A DNA stretch of 64,000 nucleotides from Clostridium sp. AM58-1XD (GCF_003464085.1 NZ_QSDR01000002.1:145927-209926), one strand, 5' to 3'. Numbered from the stretch's first letter, positions 9,845-19,754 are shown. Translations and numbers: made by a program. The notes: a model not told the origin generated them from the letters alone.

Positions 9845-10918
9845 CTACTGCATTTCATCTGTACGGCCAAGAATCTCAAGCACCTTGTTCACATTATCCT
9901 TGGATGTGAGGGAAACGCTTTCATCCCACCATACTTTATCCACGGAAATCTGACGCAGCATATCTTCATCTTCCTGAGAAGCTTCCGTAACGACAACGCC
10001 GTGCTCTGTGATCTTTCCAACAGCTTCCGCCAGATAATCTTCTTCCAGTTCTCTCGTCCTTGAAATCAGAGTTGAGACATTATCATCCAGAACCTTCTTC
10101 AGATCGTCAGGAAGTGAATTGTAGAATTCGTCGTTGATTACATAAAAATGGTAGCTTTCGCCGCAGTGAGTAGTCAGAATGCTCTTGAGCTGATCATAAA
10201 ATCCGTTGGAATAGAACAGTGGAGTGTTCGTTACCATTCCGTCTACCGTACCCTGTGCAAGCGCCGTATAAACTTCTGAGAAAGCGATGAACTGCGGATT
10301 GATTCCAGCGCCTTCAGACAGGGCGATCATCTGGTTCGTCTGATTGATTCGGATCGCCATTCCCTTCAAATCTTCGATCTTCTTAATCTCTTTCTTCGTA
10401 GCCGAGAATCCAAACCATCCCATGTTAACTCCGCCGCCGTCGAAAACCTTGACTCCTGTGGATTTTCTGAATTCTTCGTTTAAGCCTGTAATCCATTCGC
10501 TTTCAGCAACCTTGTTCAGCTCATCATCCGTAGACATCAGGTATGGGATACCATATACATAATACGCCGCCATTCCGGACAGGTCTGCAAAACAGTTCGG
10601 CGTCGTATTGCCCATCTGAAGGGTGTTGGAACGGACCTTGTCCAATACATCGGCGTCAGTCTCTCCAATGGAACCGCTGGTAAATACCTCTACGTTGATT
10701 CGTCCGCCGGACGCCTCTTCCACGCTCTTTTCAAATTCCTTATATGCCACGTTAAACGGGTCGATGTCAGATACGGTATTTCCAATCTTTAGTGTATATG
10801 TTTCGCCCTCCGCCGCTTTGCTCGTCTGTGCATCTCCAGCACTCGTACTGCTGCTTTTTCCACATCCTGCCATAAGCATCACCGCCGCCATCGCTATAAA
10901 ACAATATCTCCTTCTCAT
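9845..10918 (-). CDS. TRAP transporter solute-binding lipoprotein (DctP family)
   Basis: This 357-residue extracytoplasmic binding protein has a lipoprotein signal peptide ending in the lipobox MAGC (Cys about residue 19), so it is tethered to the outer face of the membrane. The DctP fold is recognisable from KIGNTVSDIDPFNVAYKEFE near the mature start. The segment AIRINQTNQMIALSEGAGINP contains the Arg that normally clamps the substrate carboxylate. ALAQGTVDGMVTNTPLF is the usual hinge region. AGGAGG is upstream. The substrate is expected to be an organic acid. Confidence 0.9.
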   Translation of the reverse strand: MRRRYCFIAMAAVMLMAGCGKSSSTSAGDAQTSKAAEGETYTLKIGNTVSDIDPFNVAYKEFEKSVEEASGGRINVEVFTSGSIGETDADVLDKVRSNTLQMGNTTPNCFADLSGMAAYYVYGIPYLMSTDDELNKVAESEWITGLNEEFRKSTGVKVFDGGGVNMGWFGFSATKKEIKKIEDLKGMAIRINQTNQMIALSEGAGINPQFIAFSEVYTALAQGTVDGMVTNTPLFYSNGFYDQLKSILTTHCGESYHFYVINDEFYNSLPDDLKKVLDDNVSTLISRTRELEEDYLAEAVGKITEHGVVVTEASQEDEDMLRQISVDKVWWDESVSLTSKDNVNKVLEILGRTDEMQ

Positions 10919-10936
10919 AAACCTTCCCTCCTGATT

Positions 10937-11338
10937 TTATTTGATTTTTTCTACGAATTCTACGAGTATTCCTTCTCCGAACCGCGGGCGGAGAAAATTC
11001 ACAATAATTCCTCCGGCTCCCGGTACTGCACTTTTTTCCAGCATTTCCAGGCCTTCTGCCTCATACCATTTCCTTGCCGCTTCCACGTCGTCCACTTCAA
11101 ACGCAATATGATGGATTCCGCCGCGGCCATTGTTGTACATCGTCAGAACGCCCTCCAGCGGAATGACCAGCTCAATCGGAGTCTCATCCGGATTATGCTT
11201 TGTAAAAAGGCAGTTGGCCTTATAAGCTTCAACGTATTCCATATAGTCCGTCTCCAGGCCGAATTTTTTCATAAACCGTTCCGCTCTGTCCATCGGACTC
11301 ATAACAATTCCTACATGATGGAGTTTCATATGTTCCAT
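10937..11338 (-). CDS. VOC-family protein, methylmalonyl-CoA epimerase-like
   Basis: This 133-residue single vicinal-oxygen-chelate protein has two beta-alpha-beta-beta-beta modules. The four metal-ligand positions expected for epimerases of this family can be assigned: His in LHHVGIVM, Glu in IELVIP, His in IHHIAFEVDD, and Glu in ILVEFVEK. A CoA-thioester epimerase acting on a 2-substituted 3-oxo or 3-hydroxy acyl chain would fit the neighbouring CoA transferase, thiolase and SDR. Glyoxalase-type or dioxygenase-type activity cannot be excluded. It lies 11 bases after the CoA transferase in the same operon. Confidence 0.75.
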   Translation of the reverse strand: MEHMKLHHVGIVMSPMDRAERFMKKFGLETDYMEYVEAYKANCLFTKHNPDETPIELVIPLEGVLTMYNNGRGGIHHIAFEVDDVEAARKWYEAEGLEMLEKSAVPGAGGIIVNFLRPRFGEGILVEFVEKIK

Positions 11339-11349
11339 ATCATCACCGT

Positions 11350-12927
11350 TTATCCCTCTATAATTTTCTTTAAGCCGAAGGCCTCATCTCTGTAAATGCT
11401 GACAGGTGTTTCTTTCAGATCCTCGGCAATCAGCGGAAGAAATTCCATATTTGCCAGAATATCTTTTTCCAGATCGATTCCTTTTGCGATCTCGATGAGC
11501 ATAGGCCCCTTTTCCGTCAGACGGAATACGGCTCTCTCTGTGACAAAAAACATATTCTGTCCTCTGGCAACCGCCATTTTCCCATTATAGGAAATCTGCT
11601 GGACGTTCTTCACCAGCTTTTTAAATCTTCCTTCCTGCTGGATTTTGATTCCATTTTCATCGAAATCCACTTTGATTCCTCCGCCCGTAAAAGTGGAACA
11701 GAACACCACATTCTTGGCCGTGCTCGTAATATCTACGAATCCGCCTGCTCCGGCAGCCACCGGCCCCATTTTGGTCGCGTTCACATTCCCCTGAGCGTCC
11801 ATTTCTCCGGCTCCCATAAAGGTAAAATCGATTCCCGCGCCGGTATAATACTCAAACTGACGGTCATGAGGGATCAGCGCCTGCGGGCTGCAGGATATTC
11901 CGAAGTCAATTCCGCCTGCCGGCACGCCTCCGTATATTCCGGATTCCACCGTCAGCATTACGTCTTCCTGGACTCCTTCTTCTGCCAGGATGGGTCCGAT
12001 CACGTCGTTGGGAATTCCCGTTCCCACATTGATCATCACGTCCTTGTTCAGCAGCATAGTCGCACGTCGCCCAATCACCTTTCTCACCGTAAGTGGAATC
12101 GATGCCGCCTTTTTCAAAGGCGCATGGGTCTGTCCGCTGTAAGAAGGATCATAATACCAGGAAGATGTCTGACGGTGGTCCTCGAAGGGGGCTTCACATA
12201 CGACAACTGCGTCGACCAAAACTCCCGGGACCGTCACACGCTTGGGATCCAGCGTGCCTGTCTGTACAATATGTTTCACCTGACAGATTACTTTGCCTCC
12301 AAAACGCTTTGCCGCCATGACGGCCGGAAGTACTTCCAGTACCATAGCTTCTTCATCCGTGCTGATATTTCCAGCCTCGTCTGCATATGTACCGCGAATA
12401 ATGAGGGTATCAATTGGAACTTCTTTGTACTGCATATACTCCTCACCATCCACAGTGACAATGGCAACGATATCTTCCTTGTCCTTCGTCCTGGCGTTCA
12501 TCTTTCCGCCTTCGACTCTTGGATCCACAAAGGTACCAAGTCCGATCTGGCTAAGCTTGCCCGGTTCACGAAGAGCCATACTGTGGAACATATTTGCCAT
12601 CTGTCCCTGCGGAAGATTGTAGGCTTCCAGAAGATTTTCAGATATCATCTTCATGAACGGAGGGCAAAGGCCCCAATGCCCTCCGATTACCTTTGTGATC
12701 AATCCTTCGTGTGCCAGATGTGCTATGCCGTCTTTTCTGTCCGACTGGCCGCATGTATGAAATAATGTCAGGTTTTCCGGTTTTCCCGTTTCCAGGAATT
12801 TCTCTTCAATGGCTTTCAGCACGGACTCGCTGGCAGACACAAGCGTCATGCCGACCGTACACAGGGTGGAACCGTCGGCAATCATATCGGCAGCTTCACG
12901 CGCTGAAATAAATTCAGGTTTTCTCAT
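11350..12927 (-). CDS. Family I acyl-CoA:carboxylate CoA-transferase
   Basis: This 525-residue fused alpha/beta CoA transferase is of the propionate/3-ketoacid type. The two halves are visible, and the second holds the catalytic Glu within LTVESGIYGG. An oxyanion/Gly loop (NVGTGIPNDV) lies shortly before it. It exchanges CoA between acetyl-CoA (or another donor) and a free acid through a glutamyl-CoA thioester. The acid probably enters through the TRAP system. AGGAG precedes the ATG. It is 9 bases after the thiolase gene and probably cotranscribed with it. Confidence 0.88.
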   Translation of the reverse strand: MRKPEFISAREAADMIADGSTLCTVGMTLVSASESVLKAIEEKFLETGKPENLTLFHTCGQSDRKDGIAHLAHEGLITKVIGGHWGLCPPFMKMISENLLEAYNLPQGQMANMFHSMALREPGKLSQIGLGTFVDPRVEGGKMNARTKDKEDIVAIVTVDGEEYMQYKEVPIDTLIIRGTYADEAGNISTDEEAMVLEVLPAVMAAKRFGGKVICQVKHIVQTGTLDPKRVTVPGVLVDAVVVCEAPFEDHRQTSSWYYDPSYSGQTHAPLKKAASIPLTVRKVIGRRATMLLNKDVMINVGTGIPNDVIGPILAEEGVQEDVMLTVESGIYGGVPAGGIDFGISCSPQALIPHDRQFEYYTGAGIDFTFMGAGEMDAQGNVNATKMGPVAAGAGGFVDITSTAKNVVFCSTFTGGGIKVDFDENGIKIQQEGRFKKLVKNVQQISYNGKMAVARGQNMFFVTERAVFRLTEKGPMLIEIAKGIDLEKDILANMEFLPLIAEDLKETPVSIYRDEAFGLKKIIEG

Positions 12928-12936
12928 ATCTATCTC

Positions 12937-14121
12937 CTATTTGCAGAGCTCATATAATACGGCCAGACCCTGTCCTCCGCCAATACAAAGGGTTGCAACT
13001 CCATACTGTACACCGCGGCGGATCATCTCACTGATCAGCTTCACGGTGATGATACAGCCGGTTGCTCCGATCGGATGTCCCAGGGAAATACCGCTTCCGT
13101 TTACATTCACGATCTCTTCGTCCAGCCCCAGTTCCTTCATACAAGCTACTGCCTGGGAGGCGAACGCTTCGTTCAATTCGATCAGGCCGATGTCTTCCTT
13201 TTTAAGTCCTGTTTTATCCATGAGCTTTTTAAATGCAGGGATCGGTCCGATTCCCATAATGGACGGATCTACTCCTGCCGCCGCCACATCTACAAAGCGT
13301 ACAAGCGGTTTTAATCCCAGCTCATTTGCCTTGGATTCCTTCATCAGGACGACCGCTGCAGCCGCGTCATTGATTCCCGCCGCATTTCCGGCAGTAACAC
13401 TGCCGCCTTCCTTAAATGCAGGGCGCAGCTTTGCAAGGCTTTCCACTGTCGTTCCAGGACGTACATGCTCATCCTTGTCGAAAATTCTCGTCTCTTTTTT
13501 ATTGACCTTCACTTCGATCGGAACAATCTCATCATCAAATTTTCCGTCTGCCTGAGCTTTCTCCGCACGCTGCTGGCTGATTGCCGCCCAACGGTCCTGC
13601 TCTTCTCTCGTAACATGGTACTGCTCTGCCACATTTTCTGCCGTAATGCCCATGTGATTGCGTGTAAATGGATCAGACAGCGCCGTAATCAGTCCGTCTT
13701 CCAGTTCTCCATGGCCCATACGATAGCCGGAACGTGCTTTTCTCAGATAGAACGGGATGTTTGTCATGCTTTCACATCCGCCTGCAACGGCAATATCACA
13801 CATACCGTCTCTGATTTCCTGAGCTGCCGTTACGATTGCCTGAAGGCCGGAGGAGCAGAGTCTGTTCACTGTAAGCGCGGTCGCCTCATAAGGGATTCCT
13901 GCCTTGACGGAAGCCAGTCTCGCTGCAAATGCATTTTCTGCCGCCTGGCCGACGCAGCCGTAAACAACCTCGTCGATATTTTCCGGCTGAAGCCCAGCCC
14001 GTTTCACAGCTTCCTTTATCACGATACCTCCCAGATCAGAAGCTTCAAAATTCTTTAATGACCCGCTGAATTTTCCTACCGCACTGCGGCATGCCGATAC
14101 GATTACGATACTTTCTTTCAT
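12937..14121 (-). CDS. Thiolase (acetyl-CoA C-acetyltransferase)
   Basis: This is a full-length 394-residue thiolase. It has the acylated Cys in NRLCSSGLQA (about residue 88), the GHPIGATG loop with the catalytic His, and the C-terminal proton-donor Cys in CIGGGQG. Degradative and biosynthetic thiolases share these residues. In this operon, cleavage of a 3-oxoacyl-CoA to acetyl-CoA plus a shorter acyl-CoA fits best. GGAGGAAAAAATC lies directly before the ATG. Confidence 0.92.
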   Translation of the reverse strand: MKESIVIVSACRSAVGKFSGSLKNFEASDLGGIVIKEAVKRAGLQPENIDEVVYGCVGQAAENAFAARLASVKAGIPYEATALTVNRLCSSGLQAIVTAAQEIRDGMCDIAVAGGCESMTNIPFYLRKARSGYRMGHGELEDGLITALSDPFTRNHMGITAENVAEQYHVTREEQDRWAAISQQRAEKAQADGKFDDEIVPIEVKVNKKETRIFDKDEHVRPGTTVESLAKLRPAFKEGGSVTAGNAAGINDAAAAVVLMKESKANELGLKPLVRFVDVAAAGVDPSIMGIGPIPAFKKLMDKTGLKKEDIGLIELNEAFASQAVACMKELGLDEEIVNVNGSGISLGHPIGATGCIITVKLISEMIRRGVQYGVATLCIGGGQGLAVLYELCK

Positions 14122-14134
14122 GATTTTTTCCTCC

Positions 14135-14881
14135 TTATAATACCATTCCGCCGCCTACTTCAAACACGCCCTGGGTGATGTAAGCCGCCTCGTCTGAAGC
14201 CAGAAATGCGATCATGTTGCCGATGTCCTCCGGGGTGCCTGCGCGGCCCATGGAGATCTTTCCCACCATGATATCCCATGCTTTCGGCGGTACTCCTCTC
14301 GTCATTTCCGTATCGATAAATCCAGGTACGATAGCGTTGCATGTAATATTTTTCTTTCCATTTTCCTTAGCGCATGTCTTTGTCAGCGCTACGACTCCCG
14401 CCTTTGCAGCCGCATAATTGGCCTGTCCCACGTTTCCATTTATGTAAGACGCTGAAGAAATATTGATAATGCGTCCGTATTCTCTTTCTCTCATGTAGTT
14501 AATCGCAGCTCTCATACAGTTAAAAACGCCTGTCAGATTGACTGCAATCACTGCATTCCATTCGTCTACCGTCATCTTGTGAAGCATGCGGTCTTTATTG
14601 ATACCTGCGTTGTTAACGAGGATATCCAAACTTCCCATATCCTTAATTGTCGTATCGATCAGATTCTGTGCGTCGTCATACTTCGATACATCAGCCAGCA
14701 CGTAGATTGCTTTTCCTCCCATGGCCTCTATTTCAGCCACTCCGTTTTTTGCATTTTCTTCATTTACATCTGAAATCACGATGGAAGCTCCCTTTTCACA
14801 AAGCTTCTTCGCGATTCCCAATCCGATTCCGCGGCCGGAACCTGTAACAACTGCGACTTTTCCATGTAAATCTCTGCTCAT
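14135..14881 (-). CDS. SDR-family 3-oxoacyl (or 3-hydroxyacyl) reductase/dehydrogenase
   Basis: This short-chain dehydrogenase has 248 residues from the chosen start. It shows the N-terminal TGSGRGIG nucleotide loop, the NNAG motif, the catalytic Ser of ISSAS, and the Tyr/Lys pair in YAAAKAG. The sequence resembles FabG/PhaB-type enzymes that interconvert 3-oxoacyl and 3-hydroxyacyl thioesters. As the first gene before thiolase and CoA transferase it probably oxidises a 3-hydroxyacyl-CoA during degradation. ATG 14881 has GAGAGG at good spacing; the frame stays open eight codons further up. NAD or NADP preference was not assigned. Confidence 0.88.
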   Translation of the reverse strand: MSRDLHGKVAVVTGSGRGIGLGIAKKLCEKGASIVISDVNEENAKNGVAEIEAMGGKAIYVLADVSKYDDAQNLIDTTIKDMGSLDILVNNAGINKDRMLHKMTVDEWNAVIAVNLTGVFNCMRAAINYMREREYGRIINISSASYINGNVGQANYAAAKAGVVALTKTCAKENGKKNITCNAIVPGFIDTEMTRGVPPKAWDIMVGKISMGRAGTPEDIGNMIAFLASDEAAYITQGVFEVGGGMVL

Positions 14882-15109
14882 GTTTTCATTTCCTCTCTTC
14901 AGCAAACATCTTATTGATAAGTTCCATAATAGTAATACTTTTATATCCGGATATGTTTGTTTCTCTCTTCGTTTATTCTAGTAAAATAATACTATTTCCA
15001 TGTACTTAAGTCAATACATTTGGCGATATTCGCCCATTTTTGTGATACGTCCCCAGTTTTTTATGGTTATTTTTATGTATTTTATATATTTACGCATTTT
15101 AAAAGTAAT

Positions 15110-15154
15110 ATGTTTAACCTTGTTTTGGTTAATAATAATATTATGTTTAACCTT
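15110..15154. promoter_or_regulatory. Repeated ATGTTTAACCTT sites upstream of the SDR operon
   Basis: ATGTTTAACCTT occurs at 15110-15121 and again at 15143-15154, exactly 33 bases apart (about three helical turns). A GGTTAA half-site lies between them at 15127-15132, in inverted orientation to the second copy. The site lies in the AT-rich gap of about 430 bases between the SDR gene and the kinase operon, where the promoter of the SDR-thiolase operon must be. It may be the operator of the FadR-type regulator. The rest of the gap holds the long hairpin described separately. Confidence 0.45.
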
Positions 15155-15189
15155 TGCCCATTACCATCAGGCGGTCTTAGCTTCATTCG

Positions 15190-15310
15190 CAGAAATACCA
15201 GAATCGCAGAAAAACCAAAAAATGCCCCTGAAACCAGCTTCGTCCCAGGCAGCAGCCAGGTCGATTTATCTGGTATCAGAGGCAATCTTCATTTCTTTCC
15301 TGCAGCGCCG
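15190..15310. repeat. Long imperfect hairpin, copy A of a dispersed family; terminator of the kinase operon
   Basis: GCCCCTGAAACCAG (15224-15237) pairs with CTGGTATCAGAGGC (15270-15283) with two mismatches. Read on the minus strand, the stem is followed by a T-rich stretch, so it can terminate the FGGY kinase operon that ends at 15313. The loop (CGTCCCAGGCAGCAGCCAGG on the plus strand) matches the loops of the copies at 26.1 and 32.4 kb in the same orientation. Confidence 0.6.
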
Positions 15311-15312
15311 GC

Positions 15313-16857
15313 TCACATCCCGGACAGCGCATGGACGATGTCAGCAGTCGCTTCATACAATTTTTTATATTCTCTGTAATACATCTCGTATGTTCCGTAC
15401 AACTTTGGGTCCGGCTCAATCCGTTCCTCGTATCTGCACCATTTTTCCGCCTCTTCATAAGACGAAACGACGCCTGCAGCCACGCCTGCTATCAGCGCAT
15501 CCCCTACAGGCGCCTGCATGGAACCGGAGGTGGTTATCATACATATCCCTGTTACATCCGCCAGAATCTGCATCCACAGCTTCGACCGGCAGGCGCCGCC
15601 GGAAACAATGCACGAACAAGATCCGCCTTCAAACAGATCCGATTTTTCCTGGATATGCCTGACTGCAAACGCCGTAGACTCCAATATGGCACGGTACATA
15701 TGGGCTCTTGTATGGCGCACGGAGAGGCCGCAGAATACCCCTCTCGCTTCGGAATCCCATACCGGACTTCTCTCTCCCATAAAATACGGAAGCACCAGCA
15801 GGCCTTCGCTTCCTGCCGGTATTTCCGAGGCCTCTTCCTCCAGCATGGAAAAGTCGGTCTTTACTGTTTTTCCATCCCGCCTGCTATATGGAGCCAGATT
15901 GTCAAGAAACCAGCCGCACAGCGCTCCTGCCGACGTAATTCCACCATATGTGTAATAGAAAGACAGGGGACTAACGGCATTTGGCATCGTTACAAGCTCC
16001 GGATTAGAGGGAACGCTCCTGTGCAGAATCCCCCAGTTAATCGACGTTCCAATTACCGCCGTCTTCACATGTTCTTTCGTTACTCCGGCCGATATAACAG
16101 AAGCCAGACAGTCCGTACATCCGGCGCAGACAGGGATTCCCGGAATGAGCCCCATCCGTTCTGCCGCTTCCTTTCTGAGATATCCGGCGATTTCATCCGG
16201 CGCCTTCCAATTCTTTGGAAACATCCGGTCCGGTATCCCCATCCGTTCCATCAGTCCATATGCCCAGTCATGCTTTTTCATATCGTATATGCCGCCGATG
16301 TTGGCCGCCGACGTATAATCGATGGTCAGTACCCCGGTGAGTTTATACACTAGGTAGGAATTAGAAGGCAGAAACCATCGAATCCTGCTCCAGAGTTCCG
16401 GTTCGTTCTCCTTAATCCATAAGATTTTGTTAAATCCGAAATAAGCGTCGTTCCTGTTTCCGGTTATGTCAAACAGCTCGTTGTCCGGTACGATTTTCCT
16501 CGTCCGTTCAGACTGTTCTACAGCGCGTCGGTCCATCCAGATAATCGCATTCCGCACCGGGTTGCCGGAATCATCAACAGGAACTCCGCTTCCTGCAAAA
16601 AGACCGCTTATGCAGATTCCAGCCACTTCCCCGGCTTCCACTCGTGCGGCTTCCACAGCGCGTGCCACCGTCTTGTAAACAGCCCTCTCCCAGTCGTTGG
16701 CATCCTGTTCCGCCCATCCGCTCTCTTTGCAGATCAGAGGATAACCCTCCAGCGCCGTGCCCAGCACTCTGCCGCTGCTGTCCGTCACCGCCGCCTTCGT
16801 TCCCGACGTCCCGATATCCACTCCGATCAGAATTTCCTTTTTCCATTCTTTCGGCAT
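15313..16857 (-). CDS. FGGY-family carbohydrate kinase (second of two)
   Basis: This 514-residue sugar or polyol kinase of the xylulokinase/gluconokinase group has two actin-like ATPase domains. The N-terminal phosphate loop is IGVDIGTSGTKAAV. A central substrate/metal loop reads AGCTDCLASVISAG, and the C-terminal adenosine motif is VSGGACRSKLWMQILADV. ATG 16857 lies one base after the stop of the upstream kinase once that gene's frameshift is repaired; without repair the two read as one 1018-residue protein. It probably phosphorylates a pentulose, tetrulose or polyol supplied by the adjacent ABC transporter and dehydrogenases. Confidence 0.87.
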   Translation of the reverse strand: MPKEWKKEILIGVDIGTSGTKAAVTDSSGRVLGTALEGYPLICKESGWAEQDANDWERAVYKTVARAVEAARVEAGEVAGICISGLFAGSGVPVDDSGNPVRNAIIWMDRRAVEQSERTRKIVPDNELFDITGNRNDAYFGFNKILWIKENEPELWSRIRWFLPSNSYLVYKLTGVLTIDYTSAANIGGIYDMKKHDWAYGLMERMGIPDRMFPKNWKAPDEIAGYLRKEAAERMGLIPGIPVCAGCTDCLASVISAGVTKEHVKTAVIGTSINWGILHRSVPSNPELVTMPNAVSPLSFYYTYGGITSAGALCGWFLDNLAPYSRRDGKTVKTDFSMLEEEASEIPAGSEGLLVLPYFMGERSPVWDSEARGVFCGLSVRHTRAHMYRAILESTAFAVRHIQEKSDLFEGGSCSCIVSGGACRSKLWMQILADVTGICMITTSGSMQAPVGDALIAGVAAGVVSSYEEAEKWCRYEERIEPDPKLYGTYEMYYREYKKLYEATADIVHALSGM

Positions 16858-16858
16858 A

Positions 16859-18369
16859 TCACTTCCACTCCTTATAGACAGGGCGCAAAGCCTGATAGAA
16901 ACGGCAGTACAGATCAAACTTTTCTCCGTACACCGCAGCAGCCTCAGCCTTGGCTCATACGTTTCCCTGACCTTTACCATCTTTTTAACGCCGTCCTGAA
17001 TCGTTTTAAAATATCCCATTCCGGCGAAAGCAATAACCGCAGCCCCCAGGGAAGCCGCCTCTCTGTTTTCCATTACAGATACCGGCCTGTTCAACACGTC
17101 GGCTTTGATCTGAAGCACCTTCGGATGAGACGCTCCTCCGCCCACACACCGGATTTCTCCAGCTGCAATCCCGATCTTTTCAAACTGTTCCATATTCAGC
17201 CTCAATTCCATCGCCAGACCTTCCAGAAGCGCACGGGCTATGTCATACTTTTCCGCAGACAGCGTCAGCCCAAGCACCGTCCCCCTGGCCGAATAATCGC
17301 AGTAAGGAGTCCCGCTGCCGTTAAAATGAGGGAGAAACAGCAGATCAGACGGTCCGCTGCTCATACGGTCTGCAATGAGGTCGTATCCGCTCCGGCCTGC
17401 TGATCTGGCCTGCTTTATTTCCTCCCGGGCAAAGGTATCGCGGAACCAGCGGAATACGATACCGCCGCAGTGATTCAGCGCAAATGTAAAATACAATTCC
17501 GGAACCGCATGGCGGTAGCAGGGGTAATAGGACTGAAACATCTCCCTCTGATCCTCCATAGCTGTAAAACCGGCAGAAAGCACTTCCGCCGTTCCGTGGG
17601 AATCCACCGCCACGCCCGGCACAACGGCGCCCGCTCCCACGCCGGCACACGTCTGGTCATGCCCTCCTGCAATCAAATACGGCGCATTCTTCAGCTTCAT
17701 CCGCTCCGCGATATCCCGTCTCAGCCTTCCTACACCCTCCCCCGATGTCACGATAGCCGGCAGTTTCTCCAAAGCAATATTCAGGTCCTTCAGCACCGGT
17801 TCTGACCATCTTACTTCACCCCGTTCACACATCATGGACCGGGACGCCATCGTAAGGTCGGTAACGTATTCATCCGAGCCAAGACGCTTCAGGAGAAAGC
17901 TGTCATATGTCAGATATTTTACCGTTTTTTCTGCAATATCCGGCCTTTCTTCCTGTATCCACATGATTTTTACCGCCGAATTAATGGCATGAGGTCTCAT
18001 TCCTGTCTTTTCAAACAGCTGATATGCTCCAAACCGGCCGGCACAGAACTCCGCCTGCGGAATACTCCGATTGTCCATACCCAGAATTGCGGGCAGCAGA
18101 GCCTGTCCTCTTTCTCCCACAGGAATGACTGCATCTCCCTGCACTGACAGTGTAACCGCATCGATCTCCGGTATCTTTCCTCCTGCAATGCACTGTTCCA
18201 TCAAATCCAGTACCGTATCGAAAACGCGTTCTGAATCCTGTTCTGCCCATCCTTCCCGTTCGCATACCACCGGATATTCCCGAAACGCCGCCGAAAGCTC
18301 TCTTCCATCCTCGTCAAATACAATCACCTTCGCACCCGTCGTTCCCACGTCAACGCTGCATACTCTCAT
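16859..18369 (-). CDS. FGGY-family carbohydrate kinase (first of two), frameshifted near its 3' end
   Basis: This kinase has about 503 residues when repaired. It has the N-terminal loop CSVDVGTTGAKVIV, a GGHDQTCAGVGAGAV central motif, and CVGGGASHPKVLQIKADV near the C-terminus. Near 16948-16953, GAGCCAAGGCTGAGG lacks one base. With it restored the protein ends in FDLYCRFYQALRPVYKEWK and a TGA at 16859-16861, a normal FGGY tail. As it stands, the frame runs through into the next kinase. Two different FGGY kinases in one operon suggest two phosphorylatable intermediates or isomers. Specificity is not inferable. Confidence 0.82.
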
Positions 18370-18379
18370 ATTCTATCCT

Positions 18380-19670
18380 CTACATCAGCTCGTCCTGCAG
18401 CCTTCTGAGCTGGAGGAGCACAGAGCTGTTATTTAATTTCACCATGTCATATGTAATAATTTCGTCTTTTTTAACGTCACATGTCATTACCGCGCCCTTC
18501 GCAAGGCCGACAGGAAGCATATTTCCACCTTTCGCTACACCGGCCAGATCGATGCTGGCCCGGTAACAGTATTCTCCAATCGAATCCAGTACCTCTCCCG
18601 CCTTCAGGTCCTTTTTGGCCACCGTAATGCACTCGCTTGTCAAATGGTCCATGGGGTGAGCCGTAGACTCTCCGTAAATGACAGCCTGAGCTGCCGTTAT
18701 GGGCGTTTCAATCGAACACAGGTGGTATGCCGGTAGAGCAGATAATTCGGCCCTTCTCCCATATCACGCTGCACCAGTCCATCGATGATCCTCTGATTAT
18801 CGGTCGTCACGATGACAAATACGCCCGGGGCAATATTTCCGATGGCAAAGTCTACAACGCCTTCCTGATTCAGCACGCCGCCCTGGCTCTTCAGACTGTA
18901 TACTTTTGCCAGTTCATCTACATTGCATTTTACGCAGTGCATTCCACGGACGTCCGGTACGAGACCTGTCGCATTGGATACGGCGCACATTTCGATCATG
19001 GTTTTGGAACCGTCTACAAATTCAATCAGCATACGCGGGCTCATTTCCCGGGCAGCCGCCTTGTCCGCCCACTCCTTCATACCAGGGTTCGCATAGATAT
19101 CGAGAGGGTTATTTTTTCCCTTACCCGCGGCTACAATTTTAAAGCCAGAGCCTTTGCAAACCGGTACACCTCGATGATGGATCCCGGCTCATCGCCTGCC
19201 GTCAGGGAATAAACAACGCCTGCTTTTTCAGCCATTCTTCTCAGAATCGGTCCGACTGTGATGTCGCATTCCACATTCATCATCACGATATGTTTGGAAT
19301 GATCAAAGCAGTCCAGAGAAATCCTGGCTCCCATTTCAGGCGAGCCGGTGGCATCGATTACGACCTGAACCTTCGAAAGGCGCGTCGCCGTTTTATAATC
19401 GGTGGATGCTATTTTCAGCCCATTTCCCGCCGCCTTCTCAGCTTCCTCCACATCGTTCGTCGTGCATATTCCATCGTTTATTCCAGCCAGCCGGTACGCC
19501 TCCAGGCAGATTCCCTCTCTGATATCTACAACAACTGTGATTTCCATCCCCTGCATGCCGCTGATTTGTGCAACAATATCTTTTCCCATCTGACCGGCTC
19601 CTACCAGAGCTACGGAAATCGGCGTTCCCCTGTCAGCCAGTTCTTTTAATTTTGTATCGATCTCGTACAT
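18380..19670 (-). CDS. NAD(P)-binding oxidoreductase with C-terminal SAF domain, two frameshifts
   Basis: The N-terminal Rossmann domain (VALVGAGQMGKDIV near residue 20) resembles homoserine-dehydrogenase-type oxidoreductases. The C-terminal SAF/FlgA-like part contains VAKKDLKAGEVLDSIGEYCY. The gene is read in three frames: one A is missing from the AAAA tract at 19137-19140 and one base near 18728-18732. Adding both gives a continuous protein of about 430 residues, with PGMKEWADKAAAREM in the middle. Such proteins appear in clusters for branched or unusual sugar acids, but no reaction is firmly assigned. AGGAGAG precedes ATG 19670. It sits just upstream of the FGGY kinases in the operon. Confidence 0.75.
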
Positions 19671-19754
19671 GTTCTCTCCTTATACATTGTTCGCGTAAGA
19701 CCTTGCTGAGTACAATCGTATGACTCGTGTTCAATCCTGCTGCCTCTATTTTTC

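Noticed and set aside
11866..12765. 299-codon plus-strand open frame over the CoA transferase
   Set aside because: Antisense shadow of a full-length conserved enzyme.
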